A stretch of 64,000 nucleotides of DNA from Saposhnikovia divaricata (GCA_036435485.1 CM071600.1:115188046-115252045); one strand, 5' to 3'. Shown: positions 1-10,166, counted from the first letter of the stretch. Notes: a model not told the origin generated them from the letters alone. Numbers and translations are program-made.

Positions 1-35
1 CTCACAAATCTCCTCCTGTTTCAAGTCATTCCCTG

Positions 36-150
36 TCATTCGTCTCTCCTTTCTCTTTTGACGAAGATATCCGCCACTACATTGACCTTTTCTGAATGGT
101 AATGTATCTCACTTATGGTTTGACCATCTTCTGATCTCTATCATGACATA
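36..150 (-). pseudogene. Remnant of gypsy pol at the RNase H/integrase linker
   Basis: On the minus strand, positions 113 to 39 encode EIHYHSEKVNVVAD followed by a basic stretch. This is the recognisable end of the RNase H region of Ty3/gypsy Pol (family pattern: YHPGKxNVVADALSR). A stop codon follows at 38-36. The protease and reverse transcriptase that should lie between gag and this point are absent, since only about 300 bases separate the two. The piece is therefore the far side of an internal deletion. The match is short but the pattern is distinctive. Confidence 0.65.
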
Positions 151-429
151 AATATTAATTCCTCAATATTCCTATAGCTCCCCTCTGTAAAATTTTCCAG
201 AAAATAAGCTCTAATAATATTCTTTAAAACAATTGTAAGAAAATACTACCTATAATATATATTTCCTGTTCGTCTCAACGAGCTTGTGTTTTCCCAAAAA
301 CACTTCTACTTTTCTTTTCATAACGTTTCCTAGCCCTTAGCAGATACTGATTTTCCTTATCTATATTATTAACTTATTTATTCCATTAATTGATTAAGTC
401 GATCCTTAGCCAAAGACTTACACACAAAT
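151..429 (-). other. Non-coding stretch after gag of Gypsy-1
   Basis: AT-rich sequence with no protease or reverse transcriptase homology visible in any frame. Gag ends immediately after a CAG|GTACTT sequence that would make a good splice donor, so part of this could be a degenerate intron, but that is speculation. Confidence 0.4.
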
Positions 430-1734
430 TTAAATCGGAAAGCAAGTACCTGTATCCGCATCTGGTTTCGTCAACGCTTCCCCTAAAGTCATGTTGTACA
501 CTCTAGCAGTAGGCCTATTTGAAGCAGCCCCACTCTGTCCTAACGCGTATGACCCACCTGAACGGCAATCTCTAGCAATGTGTCCTAGTTTCCCACACTG
601 GTAACACTTAACATCTCTTTTAGGGTTTGCATCAGTTGATGGGCACTGGTTAAGGTAGTGTCCTTTTTGTCCACACTTAAAACAAGTTACTCCCAGCACT
701 CTACAGACTCCTATATGCTTCTTACCACACGTCTCACAATCTGGTAATGGTGGTCGTGATTGATTGGACTGAAATGTTCCTGAAGATTTTCCACCCTGAC
801 TCACCGTCTCACTAGTAGTCTTGTTACCCCCCGACTTTCCCACAAATTGAGATTTTTGTCCTTTACCTCCTTTGTTAAAGTAGCTTCCCTCACTTGAACC
901 TCCTTTTGGGCCCTCAAATCTTCTTTTCTTATTCTCTCGACCTATTTGAGCCTGCTCACTCTCGGCCTCTATAATTGATGCCTTTTGAACCACTGCAGCA
1001 TAATCAGTCAACTCAAATGGGGCCACTCTCGTTCGTAACCAGGGTTTCAACCCTTGTTGAAACCTTTTTGCACGTTGTTCTTCAGTACGCACAAACTCGG
1101 GAACAAACCTCGACAGTTCTGTAAATTTATTTTCATACTCTGCCACTGTTAGGTTATCCTGTTTTAACTCCAGAAACTTTAATTCCATTTGGTTTTCTAA
1201 ATACCTAGGAGAATACTTTTCTAGGAACACCCTAGTGAAACGCTCCCAGGTTATCACTCCCGCTTCCTCTAGGTTCTTCCTAGCTTCCCACCAGTAATTT
1301 GCCTCTCCCTTTAAGAGATAGGCTGCAAAAACTATTTTCTGATCTTCCTCTATCCTCAGTATTTCGAAAGCTTTCTCCATTTCTTTTAGCCATGCCCTGG
1401 CTACTACTGGGTTAGTGGTTCCCTCGAATTCTGGGGGCTTTAATGACTTAAAGGCACGAAACGAATTAGCTGCCTGATTGGGGAGAACAGGTGGTGGTTG
1501 AGGATTCTGTGGATTTGCTAAATTCTGCCTTAATAAGTCCATGAATTGGGCAAAGGGATCACCTCCCGGATTCCTTTGTTGGCCAGTTGATTCCTCTTCT
1601 CCTTCCTCATGATTTTCTTCATTATGAGCATTTTCGTTCAGCCTAGTACCTTCGATATTTCGACTTCTTTCGTCTCTCTCATTTTCCCTTGCATTTGCTC
1701 TACTGTCACGTCTAGGCGGCATAGTTCTGTTCAT
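430..1734 (-). CDS. gag: Gag polyprotein of Gypsy-1
   Basis: This 434-residue protein forms the retrotransposon capsid and packages element RNA in cytoplasmic particles. An acidic, low-complexity N-terminus (residues 1-90) precedes the capsid domain at about 95-240, with the family motifs PPEFEG, LKGEANYWWE and FxxxFLEKYSPR. A basic linker follows, then cysteine boxes: CETCGKKHIGVC (333-344, an imperfect knuckle) and two canonical CX2CX4HX4C zinc knuckles at 351-364 and 377-390. The start is an ATG at 1734; a second ATG four codons in (MPPRR) is an equally likely start. The frame stops just where the protease would be expected in this family, so Gag is no longer fused to Pol. The ORF itself shows no internal break. 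Confidence 0.9.
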   Translation of the reverse strand: MNRTMPPRRDSRANARENERDERSRNIEGTRLNENAHNEENHEEGEEESTGQQRNPGGDPFAQFMDLLRQNLANPQNPQPPPVLPNQAANSFRAFKSLKPPEFEGTTNPVVARAWLKEMEKAFEILRIEEDQKIVFAAYLLKGEANYWWEARKNLEEAGVITWERFTRVFLEKYSPRYLENQMELKFLELKQDNLTVAEYENKFTELSRFVPEFVRTEEQRAKRFQQGLKPWLRTRVAPFELTDYAAVVQKASIIEAESEQAQIGRENKKRRFEGPKGGSSEGSYFNKGGKGQKSQFVGKSGGNKTTSETVSQGGKSSGTFQSNQSRPPLPDCETCGKKHIGVCRVLGVTCFKCGQKGHYLNQCPSTDANPKRDVKCYQCGKLGHIARDCRSGGSYALGQSGAASNRPTARVYNMTLGEALTKPDADTGTCFPI

Positions 1735-2364
1735 AACAATAGTCCTTATTAATTACCCGAATTTGGGTTACTATATACATCATTTCTATATACACAATTA
1801 TATCATTAATTAGCTCATTTGCACATCACAATATCTTTATCACGCGATTTACATCTAGTTATACCATAACTTTAGTAGGTAAGTGTATCGCCCTTAACAC
1901 GATAGCCTTTTCATTAAGTCAATCACCTTTTATACATCAATATTTCTGAGTCTCAACATTTATTATAAAAAAAATGCAGCAAAAATTTAGATAGAAATGC
2001 ACAAACTTCATTAATGTACATAGATATTTTACAATTTGGGTACAACATCTTTTACTGCTAATAATATACATCATCTAATACAAGGTTCGAAACCCAAAAC
2101 ATAGCCGTACATACTAATCCGATATCACCAAAAGTACTACTAGCTGTCCTCTAATCAGACTGGGATTAAAACAGTGAACAACTAAACTAATCCCCAAAAT
2201 GACATCAACAAGATGACTAGTCTGATTAGTGACGAAACTACTATCCCGGCTCACAGCCCTGCCCTGACAACATCCCGGATCTGGACTACCATGGTAGTAA
2301 CTGTATCAACTATCTGGGCCCTCCATGCCGGGTCTCCTCTATCACCCAACAACCTCCTAATATC
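1735..2364 (-). other. Spacer between the leader ORF and gag of Gypsy-1
   Basis: About 630 bases with no ORF of note on the element's coding strand. It separates the extra ORF from gag, so the two are not in one reading frame. I see no clear promoter or repeat. Confidence 0.5.
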
Positions 2365-3138
2365 TCATAATGCTCGTAGCTCAATACTGATCATCCCCAG
2401 AGACATCCCATCTGGGATAACCCCTCCTCTCCCTCTCTCTAACCTCTGTAGAAGGGTGTCTATAGTCCTGCGGGACTCCTCCAACTGTCCCTGAAGGGCA
2501 AAGTACTCGGTCAATAAGGTAGCTGAAAGTGGGTCACCCGCCGGTAGGGGTGCCTCCTGAGGGGGTACAGCTAGGGGAGGTGCATCCACAGGTGGAGGTG
2601 GTGGAGGTGCAAAGGGTGGGGATGGAGGAACCGACTCTGTCTCAGCATCCTCTGAAGGATCCTCCTCCTCCTCAAAAAACCCAAAATGCCCTGGAGGGGT
2701 AAACTGCTCGAAAGGATCATCTATAGGGTCAGGACTAGGTAGAGGGGATGGAACTGGTGACGGCACTGGGACGGGTCGGACAGGAGTAAGAACCATCTTA
2801 ATATCCCTCCACTCAATCGGCTCCTCAGGTATAACTGACAACCTAGGCCTCTTACGCAGTGGCCCCTCCTCCTCAGGGATCTCCGATCTCACTCCGGAAG
2901 GACCTGCCTCGTCAGATCCTGTAGAAGGCCTACCCATATATGGCACTAGGGCCACAGCATCTCTCCGTCTCTGCTCCTCTGCCTCCTCTCTCTCTAATCG
3001 CTCTCTAGCCGCCGCCCGGCGTGTCTCCCTGAGGTCCTCAACTGCATACTCGGGGACCTCTACCCCGGCCAGCTGAAGATCTAATAGCTCCTGCTCTGAC
3101 ATCCCTAGCCACTGGGGGTCCTGACTCGGCTCACCCAT
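2365..3138 (-). CDS. Extra ORF upstream of gag in Gypsy-1, unknown function
   Basis: A 257-residue protein starting at an ATG (3138) about 180 bases after the primer binding site. I do not recognise a domain. The N-terminus is charged and helix-prone, with an Arg/Glu-rich stretch around residues 35-60. The middle is rich in Pro, Ser and Glu, with repeated PVPSPVPSPLPSP and an acidic run (FFEEEEDPSED). A Pro-rich segment PPSPPFAPPPPPPVDAPP and a C-terminal helix follow. There is no signal peptide or membrane segment. It lies where some gypsy lineages (for example Ogre) carry an ORF before gag, which is unusual for a chromovirus-like element. The markedly GC-richer codon use than its surroundings supports real coding. 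The overlapping ORF on the other strand at 2213-2494 is a shadow. Confidence 0.6.
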   Translation of the reverse strand: MGEPSQDPQWLGMSEQELLDLQLAGVEVPEYAVEDLRETRRAAARERLEREEAEEQRRRDAVALVPYMGRPSTGSDEAGPSGVRSEIPEEEGPLRKRPRLSVIPEEPIEWRDIKMVLTPVRPVPVPSPVPSPLPSPDPIDDPFEQFTPPGHFGFFEEEEDPSEDAETESVPPSPPFAPPPPPPVDAPPLAVPPQEAPLPAGDPLSATLLTEYFALQGQLEESRRTIDTLLQRLERGRGGVIPDGMSLGMISIELRAL

Positions 3139-3318
3139 CTCCGCTCCCTATAATAAAACATAAAATTCTATTAGTAACAATCTATAAAATTATAATATAT
3201 GCTTAAAGTAAATACTACCTGCGATATACCACCCCTGAACTTGATGGAAGTTCACAATTTATATTATAACTGATACATTTATTATTATTACTTTTGTTCT
3301 TGAGCATTATGACTCTTA

Positions 3319-3330
3319 GCTCTGATACCA
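3319..3330 (-). promoter_or_regulatory. Primer binding site of Gypsy-1 (initiator tRNA-Met)
   Basis: The minus strand reads TGGTATCAGAGC two bases after the LTR end. This is the complement of the 3' end of plant initiator tRNA-Met. It fixes the element's orientation and the LTR boundary. Confidence 0.9.
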
Positions 3331-3332
3331 TC

Positions 3333-6300
3333 TGTGACGCCCCGGGATCCGGGGTCAAGGATCCGGGCCGTCAAGGTCCAATTTCCGATCAATATCAATA
3401 TCTCTGTAGCCCCTTTTTTTTAATAAATAAATAAATAAGTAAGCAGTTGACCCCACACTAATACACACACACACCAGTCATATGCTCATAGAACAACAAC
3501 CACAATATTTAAAAGTTTTAAAGTTAACAGTCATTACAAGCCCAGAATTTACTAAGTACATTGTTGAACAAAGCTTCTACAGGAAGCACTTCAACAACTA
3601 AGTTTATTACAACTTACACACTTAATTTACATAAGTATACTAAACCCCTTCGCTTGTCACTACCTCGGGGATGGTCGCCAGCACTCGCTCAAAAGGTCGC
3701 CTTTCCCTTACCCTCTTGCGGGGTGTGGTACGTAGTATCGGCATGGGACCTAGCTGCTATATACATAAGTAGCAAGAGTGAGCTATAATAGCTCAGCAAG
3801 ATCATACTGTAACTAAAATTTAAAATGTGAACAAGTATACATATATGTATATGCATATGTAACAGCAGGGAACAATGAAAATCCTTAAGGAAGAGTAAAG
3901 CTCTTATTTAATAATACCTCATCCACTCACTATTATAAGAAAGAAATCTAAATTAATATAATATCAGTTTTTCTTCATCTACAACCATAATACCATCATC
4001 TCATATCATTATTCTGTTTTCAGTATAGAAATCTGAAATAATATAATATCAGTTTTTCTTCATCTGTAACTATCATTCCATCATCTCATATCATTATTCT
4101 GTTTTCAGCATAGAAATCTGAAAACCATTATATACACTTTCTTTTCAAAAACATTGGGGATATCTGTTGTCGCCTGATACGTTAGGACGATGATCAGTCG
4201 CCTAATCGTACCTGCTCTCTTTTTACTACCGGTAGAAGGAATGAAAATCATCCCTGGAGGAAGGCCACCTGCTAACATCCTCCCTTGGCATCTTCGTGCC
4301 GTAATAAAAATAATAAATGCTGGACTGTGTCGCACACAGCCCTGACACAGCCACTTACGCAAGTCTGTTGCAATCCCCCTCTTTATCACATCATTATTCT
4401 CTTTTCAAAAATATCATTCCACATTTCCATTTTCTCACTTTCATTTCCACATATCATTCTCTCATATCATTTACATTCTCGCACATTACTTCTATAAAAT
4501 ATATATAGATATCATCATGCTTTGATTATGATTTAGACCTCTCTTTCATATTCAGAAATCAAATATACTTTTATATTCGTAAAATATTCCATCTATTTTA
4601 AGAGTAATGCATGATAATCAAATAATGTTTATTAAACCACTGATACTCAAAAAAGAACATTTTTAATATGATATTATAACCATATAATCCTCGATAACAA
4701 CTGATACCATTCTCTTAATCATAAGGCATGTTCAATTCATGCATAATCATCTCTATACATATCCATCTCATACTCTTATTCATATTCATATACATCTTAT
4801 ACTCATATCCATATCCATATACATTTTCGTACTCGTAGTCATATTCATATACATCTTCACATACTCTTCTTTTCAATATCAATACTCAAGGAAGACAATT
4901 TCTTCACAATATAGTAATAATAGCATCACATATATATTCCATGAAATCAAGTTTCTTTGTGAAGATAAGTAGTTTTACAAATAGGGATAGAAGAAATCTT
5001 GCCTCGGTTTCGATATCCTGACGGTATGGCTCGTCCCTCTTCCGGAGTTTCTATAAACACAAAAGGTCCGTCGTTAGAACCACATCTCTTACTCACTACA
5101 CTCTTGTATAACATTAACTTTTGAAACTTTAATATATGTTTAACGTATTCCTATTACCCCAAAGGTTCAAGAACTTAACCATTTATAACCTAAATCGAAG
5201 TTTCAGGGGTTTTCACCATTTCCCTTAACGACCACACTCGACTGCAGAATTTCTTATAATTTTTAAATTTCGAATTTTAATGTAAGGTCAACTGGAAATA
5301 GTTCTTTGACCACACTACTACCATATCCCAAAATTTCGTGACTTTTAACAATGTTAAAGTATGGTAATTGTAACCTCAAGTTTGATACATTTACGGTTTC
5401 TCGGTTCCTTAACCGCTTTCACTAAAACTGACTTTTCTCCTAAACCGTTCATCAGATTTTAACGCACCTTATATCAAAACGATCTATGAACTAAGCTCTA
5501 TCATTTCATAGTTAATTAGGAACCTGGACAGTAGGGTACCGTACGGATGCAGGGGGTCCAAAACAGGGCAACTTACATCCTAACGAAAATCGGGCATTAT
5601 AACGGCTATAATTTCGTACTTTCCATAAATCCAACTCCTCCAAATCAATTATCAAACACCATAATCATCACCTACACCATGTGGTCTTCTTCACCAGCCA
5701 TGGTTACAATCCCAAACACTTCCATATTTAACTCAAACCACTTATAAACACATATAACATCATAATCTTAACAATTACACTACTTAATCACTAACCCAAA
5801 CAATATCCATCATAAATATAAAAGAGCAAGCATGATTATACCTCCTTGAAGCTTTGATAACACTTAACAAGCCTTGGGTACACCTTAAACCACCTTGAAT
5901 TAGCTTGAATCAACTAAAGGAACCATTAAAACAAAGTTAATACTAAGATTCTACTATTTATTTACTATTCATCATCAACTTCACAATTTTTGTTACCTTA
6001 CTAAATGATGATGGATGGCTATAAAACTTTGTATATCACTCTTTCTATCCTCCAAGATCATCCATGATTTTCCTCTTGATTTGTTATTGAAGAGAGCTAG
6101 GGTTTTGGAATTTCTTTTCTCCTTTTTTTTTATGAAATTCGAATGGAGCTTGATGAAGGGGAGAGGAAGAGATTTTCTTTTGCTAATTGATCTTATCTCA
6201 TTTGTATTATGTTAATATTTGTTAAATCCTAGCTTGTCCTAGAAGCCTTGGTTGATATTTTCCTTAGAAATTGACTAATTTACCCTTAAAACTAGTTAGT

Positions 6301-6849
6301 TGAAAGTGAGATCATTAGTGATGTCATTAGGATGATCTAATATTTTTCATTTCCTTATTTTCTAAGTATTATGCTAATAATCTTGGATAATCATAATATG
6401 GTATGCATCCTTGTTAAATTACTAATCTTGGTTGCTTGGTTTCCATACTCGTCTAATTGTGGTTCGTTTCGAGTATACCTCATTATCTCAGTGGTTTTCG
6501 AAATCATTTACGAATCCAATTTCCTTTATTATTCTCTTAACTTAATAATCCCTTGGTTTAATCTAAATTCACTAATCCCTCAATATATAATTCCTTTAAT
6601 ATTTCTATACTCCTTAATATCCAAGATATAGAAGTTCGTTCGAGCTCAAAATCCTCAAAATCAAAATTCAGGAATTTCTAAAATCCATTGTCATTTCGAG
6701 TCACTTATTTTTAAGGTACAACACTAATATGGTTTCTGTTTACTCATTTTCCATCCATAATATAGAGTACCTACACACCATTTCCATGGATTCCTCAAGA
6801 TCACTATTCATTTGGGCACTGTAGCCTTTCTAAAGTTAGGGTTATTACA
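3333..6849 (-). repeat. 5' LTR of Gypsy-1 (3517 bp)
   Basis: Bounded by TG...CA on the minus strand and followed directly by the primer site. The end nearest gag carries a GC-rich palindrome, CCCCGGGATCCGGGG (3340-3354). A tract around 5580-5620 (AACGAAAATCGGGCATTATAA) is recognisably shared, in the opposite orientation, with the Gypsy-3 LTR near 50340-50375, so both belong to related families. It contains short pyrimidine- and AT-rich low-complexity stretches at 4700-4880. Small ORFs inside it are not convincing genes. Confidence 0.85.
3943..4112. repeat. 85-bp tandem duplication inside the Gypsy-1 LTR
   Basis: Two consecutive 85-bp copies (3943-4027 and 4028-4112), each starting GAAATCT and ending in a TTTTCAG-AT-AG stretch, with a third partial start at 4113. 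The copies differ at several positions, so the duplication is not new. Confidence 0.75.
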
Positions 6850-8104
6850 AATTATATTTTCGATCATTTAATGGTGAAATCAGTAATTGCTTACCGCAAA
6901 ATCTGGTAAACATTATTTTCAAAAGTGAGTGGGGGAAAATTGAAAACCAATTTTTTTTTTTTCAAAAGTTAGTGATAACCTGTTTCTTTGAAGTAACTTT
7001 TACATCAAAAGTATTTTATTTAAAATGTTGACTTTAAATTTTTCCCAAATAAATTTTTAACCCGTTTTTTAGCATGAAGTTATTATTGTCTCCTAACAGT
7101 AATACTAAACATCGTCTTACTTTTTAAAATTTTACATTGTCAATTTTTTTGTCCATTTAAGAATATAAATGCCATATTTGTCGAATTTTGTAATTTTATA
7201 TTACCCATTGTGAAAGAATTTTATATTTTATAAATTATAAACTTAACACACAGGCGAACCCCTTTCATTACCATACATACTACTCTCACTACATACGACT
7301 CGACAAAGATTTCTAAATCAAACATGAGTCTTTTCTATATCCCACCTCTCCACTCCGATGCTCAATAAAACTTCAATCTCAAAGACGTTAATGAATGAGA
7401 TATTTCCGATTCACCTATCGTATTTATTAGCTTGGTTTCGTCCCGAGCCAGGTAGATATCACTGTAGATGCATGCATTTAGAAAGGTCATCAACTTCATA
7501 AATTAAAAGGCGACGATTTAATAAGAAAATTGCACTTTTAATATAAGAAAGTGATAAAATGAACATTATCAAATCATTTTTAGTTGTCATTTTTCATTGT
7601 AAGAAGTCTAATTTTGTAATGATAATTTATTATAAAACATGTTTAGCAACAAATATTATAAAACATAAAGAAATGAAATCTAATTTATATTATAATAAAT
7701 TTATCCAAATAGATGAAAGGTTTAAGAAATTGTAAAAAACAATGTGTTTTAACAAAAATGCAAACTAGGTACCACAAAAAAAAAATGCAAAGTAGTCTAT
7801 TAACATAAATTTTGTGCAATGTATGCACTATTTATTACAAAGGGAAATTGGATACATTAATACATTAAGGACATTGCAATTGAATGAATATAAAAGCGGT
7901 TTTTTCCAAATTTCCATCTATACACAACTGTAATAAATCTTATATAGCAGCAATGATGAAAGTGTAAGATTTCTTTGAACTTCTAATAAAAAATCAGTGA
8001 ATTATGTTTGAAAATAAATCAGTGAATCAGGGAATTTTATATATATATATATATATATATTTGAAAATAAATCAGTGAATCAGGGAATTTATATATATAT
8101 ATAT
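6850..8104. other. AT-rich intergenic sequence
   Basis: No gene is visible. It contains a direct duplication of a roughly 30 bp segment starting TTTGAAAATAAATCAG (8007 and again near 8060), each copy followed by an AT dinucleotide run (8036-8060 and 8090-8104). The rest shows nothing I can assign. Confidence 0.6.
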
Positions 8105-8497
8105 AAAAGGTAATTTGGCTGGCTATCTTTTTTGTTTTTGGCACTTGGATGGCTGAGAATAATTTTTGACATTTTGTCTGGCTGTAATAAAATTTTTAAG
8201 CACTTGAGGGGCTTCCGTCAAGTGCCGTTAGGATTTAACCCAAAAACTTGAATATTTTCGGTAATTCATGTTTTAACAACCAGACAAAATGTCAAAAATT
8301 TTATTACAGCCAGACAAAATGTCAAAAATTTTATTGCAGCCAGACAAAATGTCAAAAATTTTATTACAGCCCCTCATACCAAATGTCAAGCCCCTCAAGC
8401 GCTTAAAAATTTTATTACAGCCAGACAAAATGTCAAAAATTATTCTCAGCCATCCAAGTGCCAAAAACAAAAAAGATAGCCAGCCAAATTGCCTTTT
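8105..8497. mobile_element. Foldback/MITE-like element with 110-bp inverted arms
   Basis: The left arm, 8105-8214, starting AAAAGGTAATTTGGC, is nearly a perfect reverse complement of the right arm, 8388-8497; I count two mismatches. Both ends abut TA-dinucleotide runs, consistent with insertion into a TA microsatellite. The interior (8215-8387) encodes nothing and holds amplified copies of an arm-derived segment. Long arms with no coding sequence suggest a non-autonomous DNA element, but the superfamily is unclear because the target duplication is hidden in TA repeats. Confidence 0.75.
8281..8370. repeat. Three tandem 30-bp units inside the foldback element
   Basis: Three consecutive 30-bp units starting CAGACAAAATGTC, differing at one base in the second copy. 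The same segment occurs once more within the right arm (from 8421) and, inverted, in the left arm. The unit was therefore copied out of the arm. ORFs drawn through this repeat on either strand are artefacts of it. Confidence 0.9.
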
Positions 8498-8498
8498 A

Positions 8499-8500
<2 letters not shown>

Positions 8501-8557
<57 letters not shown>
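8501..8557. repeat. TA dinucleotide microsatellite
   Basis: About 28 uninterrupted TA units immediately after the right arm of the foldback element. Confidence 0.95.
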
Positions 8558-8559
<2 letters not shown>

Positions 8560-8899
8560 TGATTCTTATAATTTGTTGGGTGAAGAACAAAAAGAATAGT
8601 GGAGCATAAACATAATAGTAAATTACATGTGTTTTTCATCCCCTATCAAGAAATCACTAAAACTTAAACACTAATTTGTATCTATGATATAGGTATATAC
8701 AATCAAGGATTGTTCTTAGTACATCATCATGTAAAATTTATTTTGTTATGATGATGTGCCATGAACACCCTTAAATTGTAAAAACCTGATTTAAGCAACT
8801 TCTTTTCCATCTCAGTATACTAACAAACCAAAAAACTTAGGCAAAAAAATTTATATGAATATGTGCCATATACAACTCACATTTATACAGTTTGGTAAT
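8558..8899. other. Short AT-rich gap before SIRE-A
   Basis: No gene, repeat or regulatory pattern seen. It ends with the GGGTT target site of SIRE-A (8900-8904). Confidence 0.5.
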
Positions 8900-9190
8900 G
8901 GGTTTGTTAGTCACAGAGGCATGCCTGAATACATCTAATAACAAGCCTAAGTATGTGTAATGCTATGCATTACCTACATGACCTCTTAACTGAGGGAACC
9001 TCTAGTTGTAGAGTTTCTATTTGTTCTGTACTTGTAATAGGCATCAAATTCTATCTGTGTAACTGTACCTACTAAGTCAAGAATAAAGCTTGAAAGAAGT
9101 TCTAAGGTTCATGCCTCAAGCAAGGAAATGAAGACTGTCAAATAATCACAGTTGGGATTTGAAGAAATGAAGAATTTGCCTAAGTACCAA

Positions 9191-9540
9191 TTCGAGAAGT
9201 ACATTTGTCTATTCGAGAAGTCTAGCATTCGAGAAGTCTGGAGTTCGATATCTCAGAAGACACTATTCGATATCTCTCAATATGCTATTCGATATCTCAG
9301 GGATTCGATATGTCAAAATGTTCTATTCGATATCTCAGGGATTCGATATGTCAAAATGTTCTATTCGATATCTCAGGGATTCGATATGTCAAAATGCTCT
9401 ATTCGATATCTCAAGGAGTCCCAGAGAAAAGAGCTATTCGAGAAGTGATTCGATATGTCAAGATAACACTATTCGAGAACTCAGAGTTATCGATCAAGTC
9501 AACTCCAGTTCTCGAATCACTCACTTAGTCACTTCTCGAA
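9191..9540 (+). promoter_or_regulatory. Cluster of seven TTCnnGAA motifs in U3 of SIRE-A
   Basis: TTCGAGAA occurs at 9191, 9212, 9228, 9437 and 9472, and the reverse-complement form TTCTCGAA at 9509 and 9533. TTCnnGAA is the two-unit core of a plant heat-shock element. A random match is expected once per about 4 kb, so seven in 350 bp is a strong excess. Classical heat-shock elements need three alternating units, and these sites have two well-formed units each, so heat response is a hypothesis. The same cluster is in the 3' LTR, shifted by 12,780. Confidence 0.55.
9285..9422 (+). repeat. 38-bp minisatellite in the SIRE-A LTR
   Basis: Three full 38-bp units start at 9285, 9323 and 9361, and a partial fourth starts at 9399. 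Each unit begins CTATTCGATATCTCAG. The identical array is in the 3' LTR at 22065-22202. Overlapping ORFs here (rich in ISQGFDMSK-like repeats) are products of the array, not genes. Confidence 0.95.
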
Positions 9541-9817
9541 TACATTCTTAAGGACAAAATACTGAAGAATTGTACAAGTCAGAGACCTGCAACAAGCCAG
9601 CACACTTTATTTGACTCTGTCCTATAAAGCATGCTGGAAAGCCTACAAAGAAGCTTGGAGAGATAAGACAAGGGACAAGGAGCTGAAGAAGTGGATCTAA
9701 ACAGGCTTTTCAAAGTCAAATCTGTAGCCGTTTGGACTCTTACTAAAATGAGATAGACAGACTGGAAAGTGCTTTTGTTTTACCTACCTCATTTGTAGCA
9801 AGTGGGTGTATCCATGT

Positions 9818-9825
9818 CTATAAGG
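9818..9825 (+). promoter_or_regulatory. Probable TATA box of the SIRE-A LTR
   Basis: CTATAAGG, downstream of the motif array and about 300 bp before the LTR end, a plausible U3/R border. An alternative, CTATAAAG, is at 9622-9629. Confidence 0.45.
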
Positions 9826-10067
9826 ATACAGCCTCACTTCCTTAGCTGAAGAAGGTTTTGAAGTTTCTCAAAAATACCCAGAAAATATCTCTCTGAGAAA
9901 AACGAAGCTGAGAATACTATCATTTGTATTCACAGATTGTAGCAAAATCTTTATCTAATAAAATATTAGATTAAAGTGATATTGTGTTGTGTTTGTGTTT
10001 AATTATCCGCATCTTCATATCTCACACACTTATCTTGCTGCAAAGATTCAAAACCGAAGAAAAACTC

Positions 10068-10101
10068 AAGAATCCATTCACCCCCCCCCCTCTGTATTCT
10101 T
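10068..10101 (+). promoter_or_regulatory. C-loop hairpin at the end of U5, SIRE-A
   Basis: AAGAAT-C-CA (10068-10076) pairs with TG-T-ATTCTT (10093-10101) around a loop containing ten C. It lies 22 bp before the LTR end. SIRE-B and SIRE-C have equivalent hairpins with different stem sequences at the same place. Confidence 0.6.
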
Positions 10102-10125
10102 TTACTGTATTCAATACTCAACAAG

Positions 10126-10137
10126 TGGTATCAGAGC
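10126..10137 (+). promoter_or_regulatory. Primer binding site of SIRE-A (initiator tRNA-Met)
   Basis: TGGTATCAGAGC, two bases after the 5' LTR. Confidence 0.95.
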
Positions 10138-10166
10138 AGGCTGTTTAATCTAAACAGAAAACGATC

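Larger units (their letters stand above)
1..6849 (-). mobile_element. Gypsy-1: 5' part of a Ty3/gypsy chromovirus-like LTR retrotransposon
   Basis: Read on the minus strand, the order is a long LTR (6849 down to 3333), an initiator-Met primer binding site, an extra ORF, gag, and then a short degenerate pol piece that runs off the left edge. The LTR begins TGTAATAACCC and ends GGGCGTCACA. The 3.5 kb LTR, the Met primer site and a Gag with the LKGEANYWWE and CX2CX4HX4C motifs fit the Tekay/Del type of chromovirus. Lineage is inferred because the integrase chromodomain region is not in the window. The second LTR is also outside, so no target duplication can be checked. Confidence 0.85.
8905..10123 (+). 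repeat. 5' LTR of SIRE-A
   Basis: 1219 bp, TGTTAGTCACAG...ACTCAACA, followed after two bases by the Met primer site. U3 holds a TTCGAGAA-rich region and a 38-bp minisatellite. A TATA-like CTATAAGG lies at 9818-9825, and a C-loop hairpin sits just before the end. Confidence 0.97.

Noticed and set aside
2213..2494. Plus-strand ORF of 93 codons
   Set aside because: Shadow of the extra minus-strand ORF of Gypsy-1, with no recognisable feature.
8273..8609. ORFs with runs of Ile-Tyr and repeated CNKIFDILSG
   Set aside because: They translate the TA microsatellite and the 30-bp repeat of the foldback element.
9152..9551. Overlapping plus-strand ORFs in the SIRE-A LTR, repeated at 21932-22331
   Set aside because: They lie in non-coding U3 and reflect the 38-bp minisatellite; all three frames are open.
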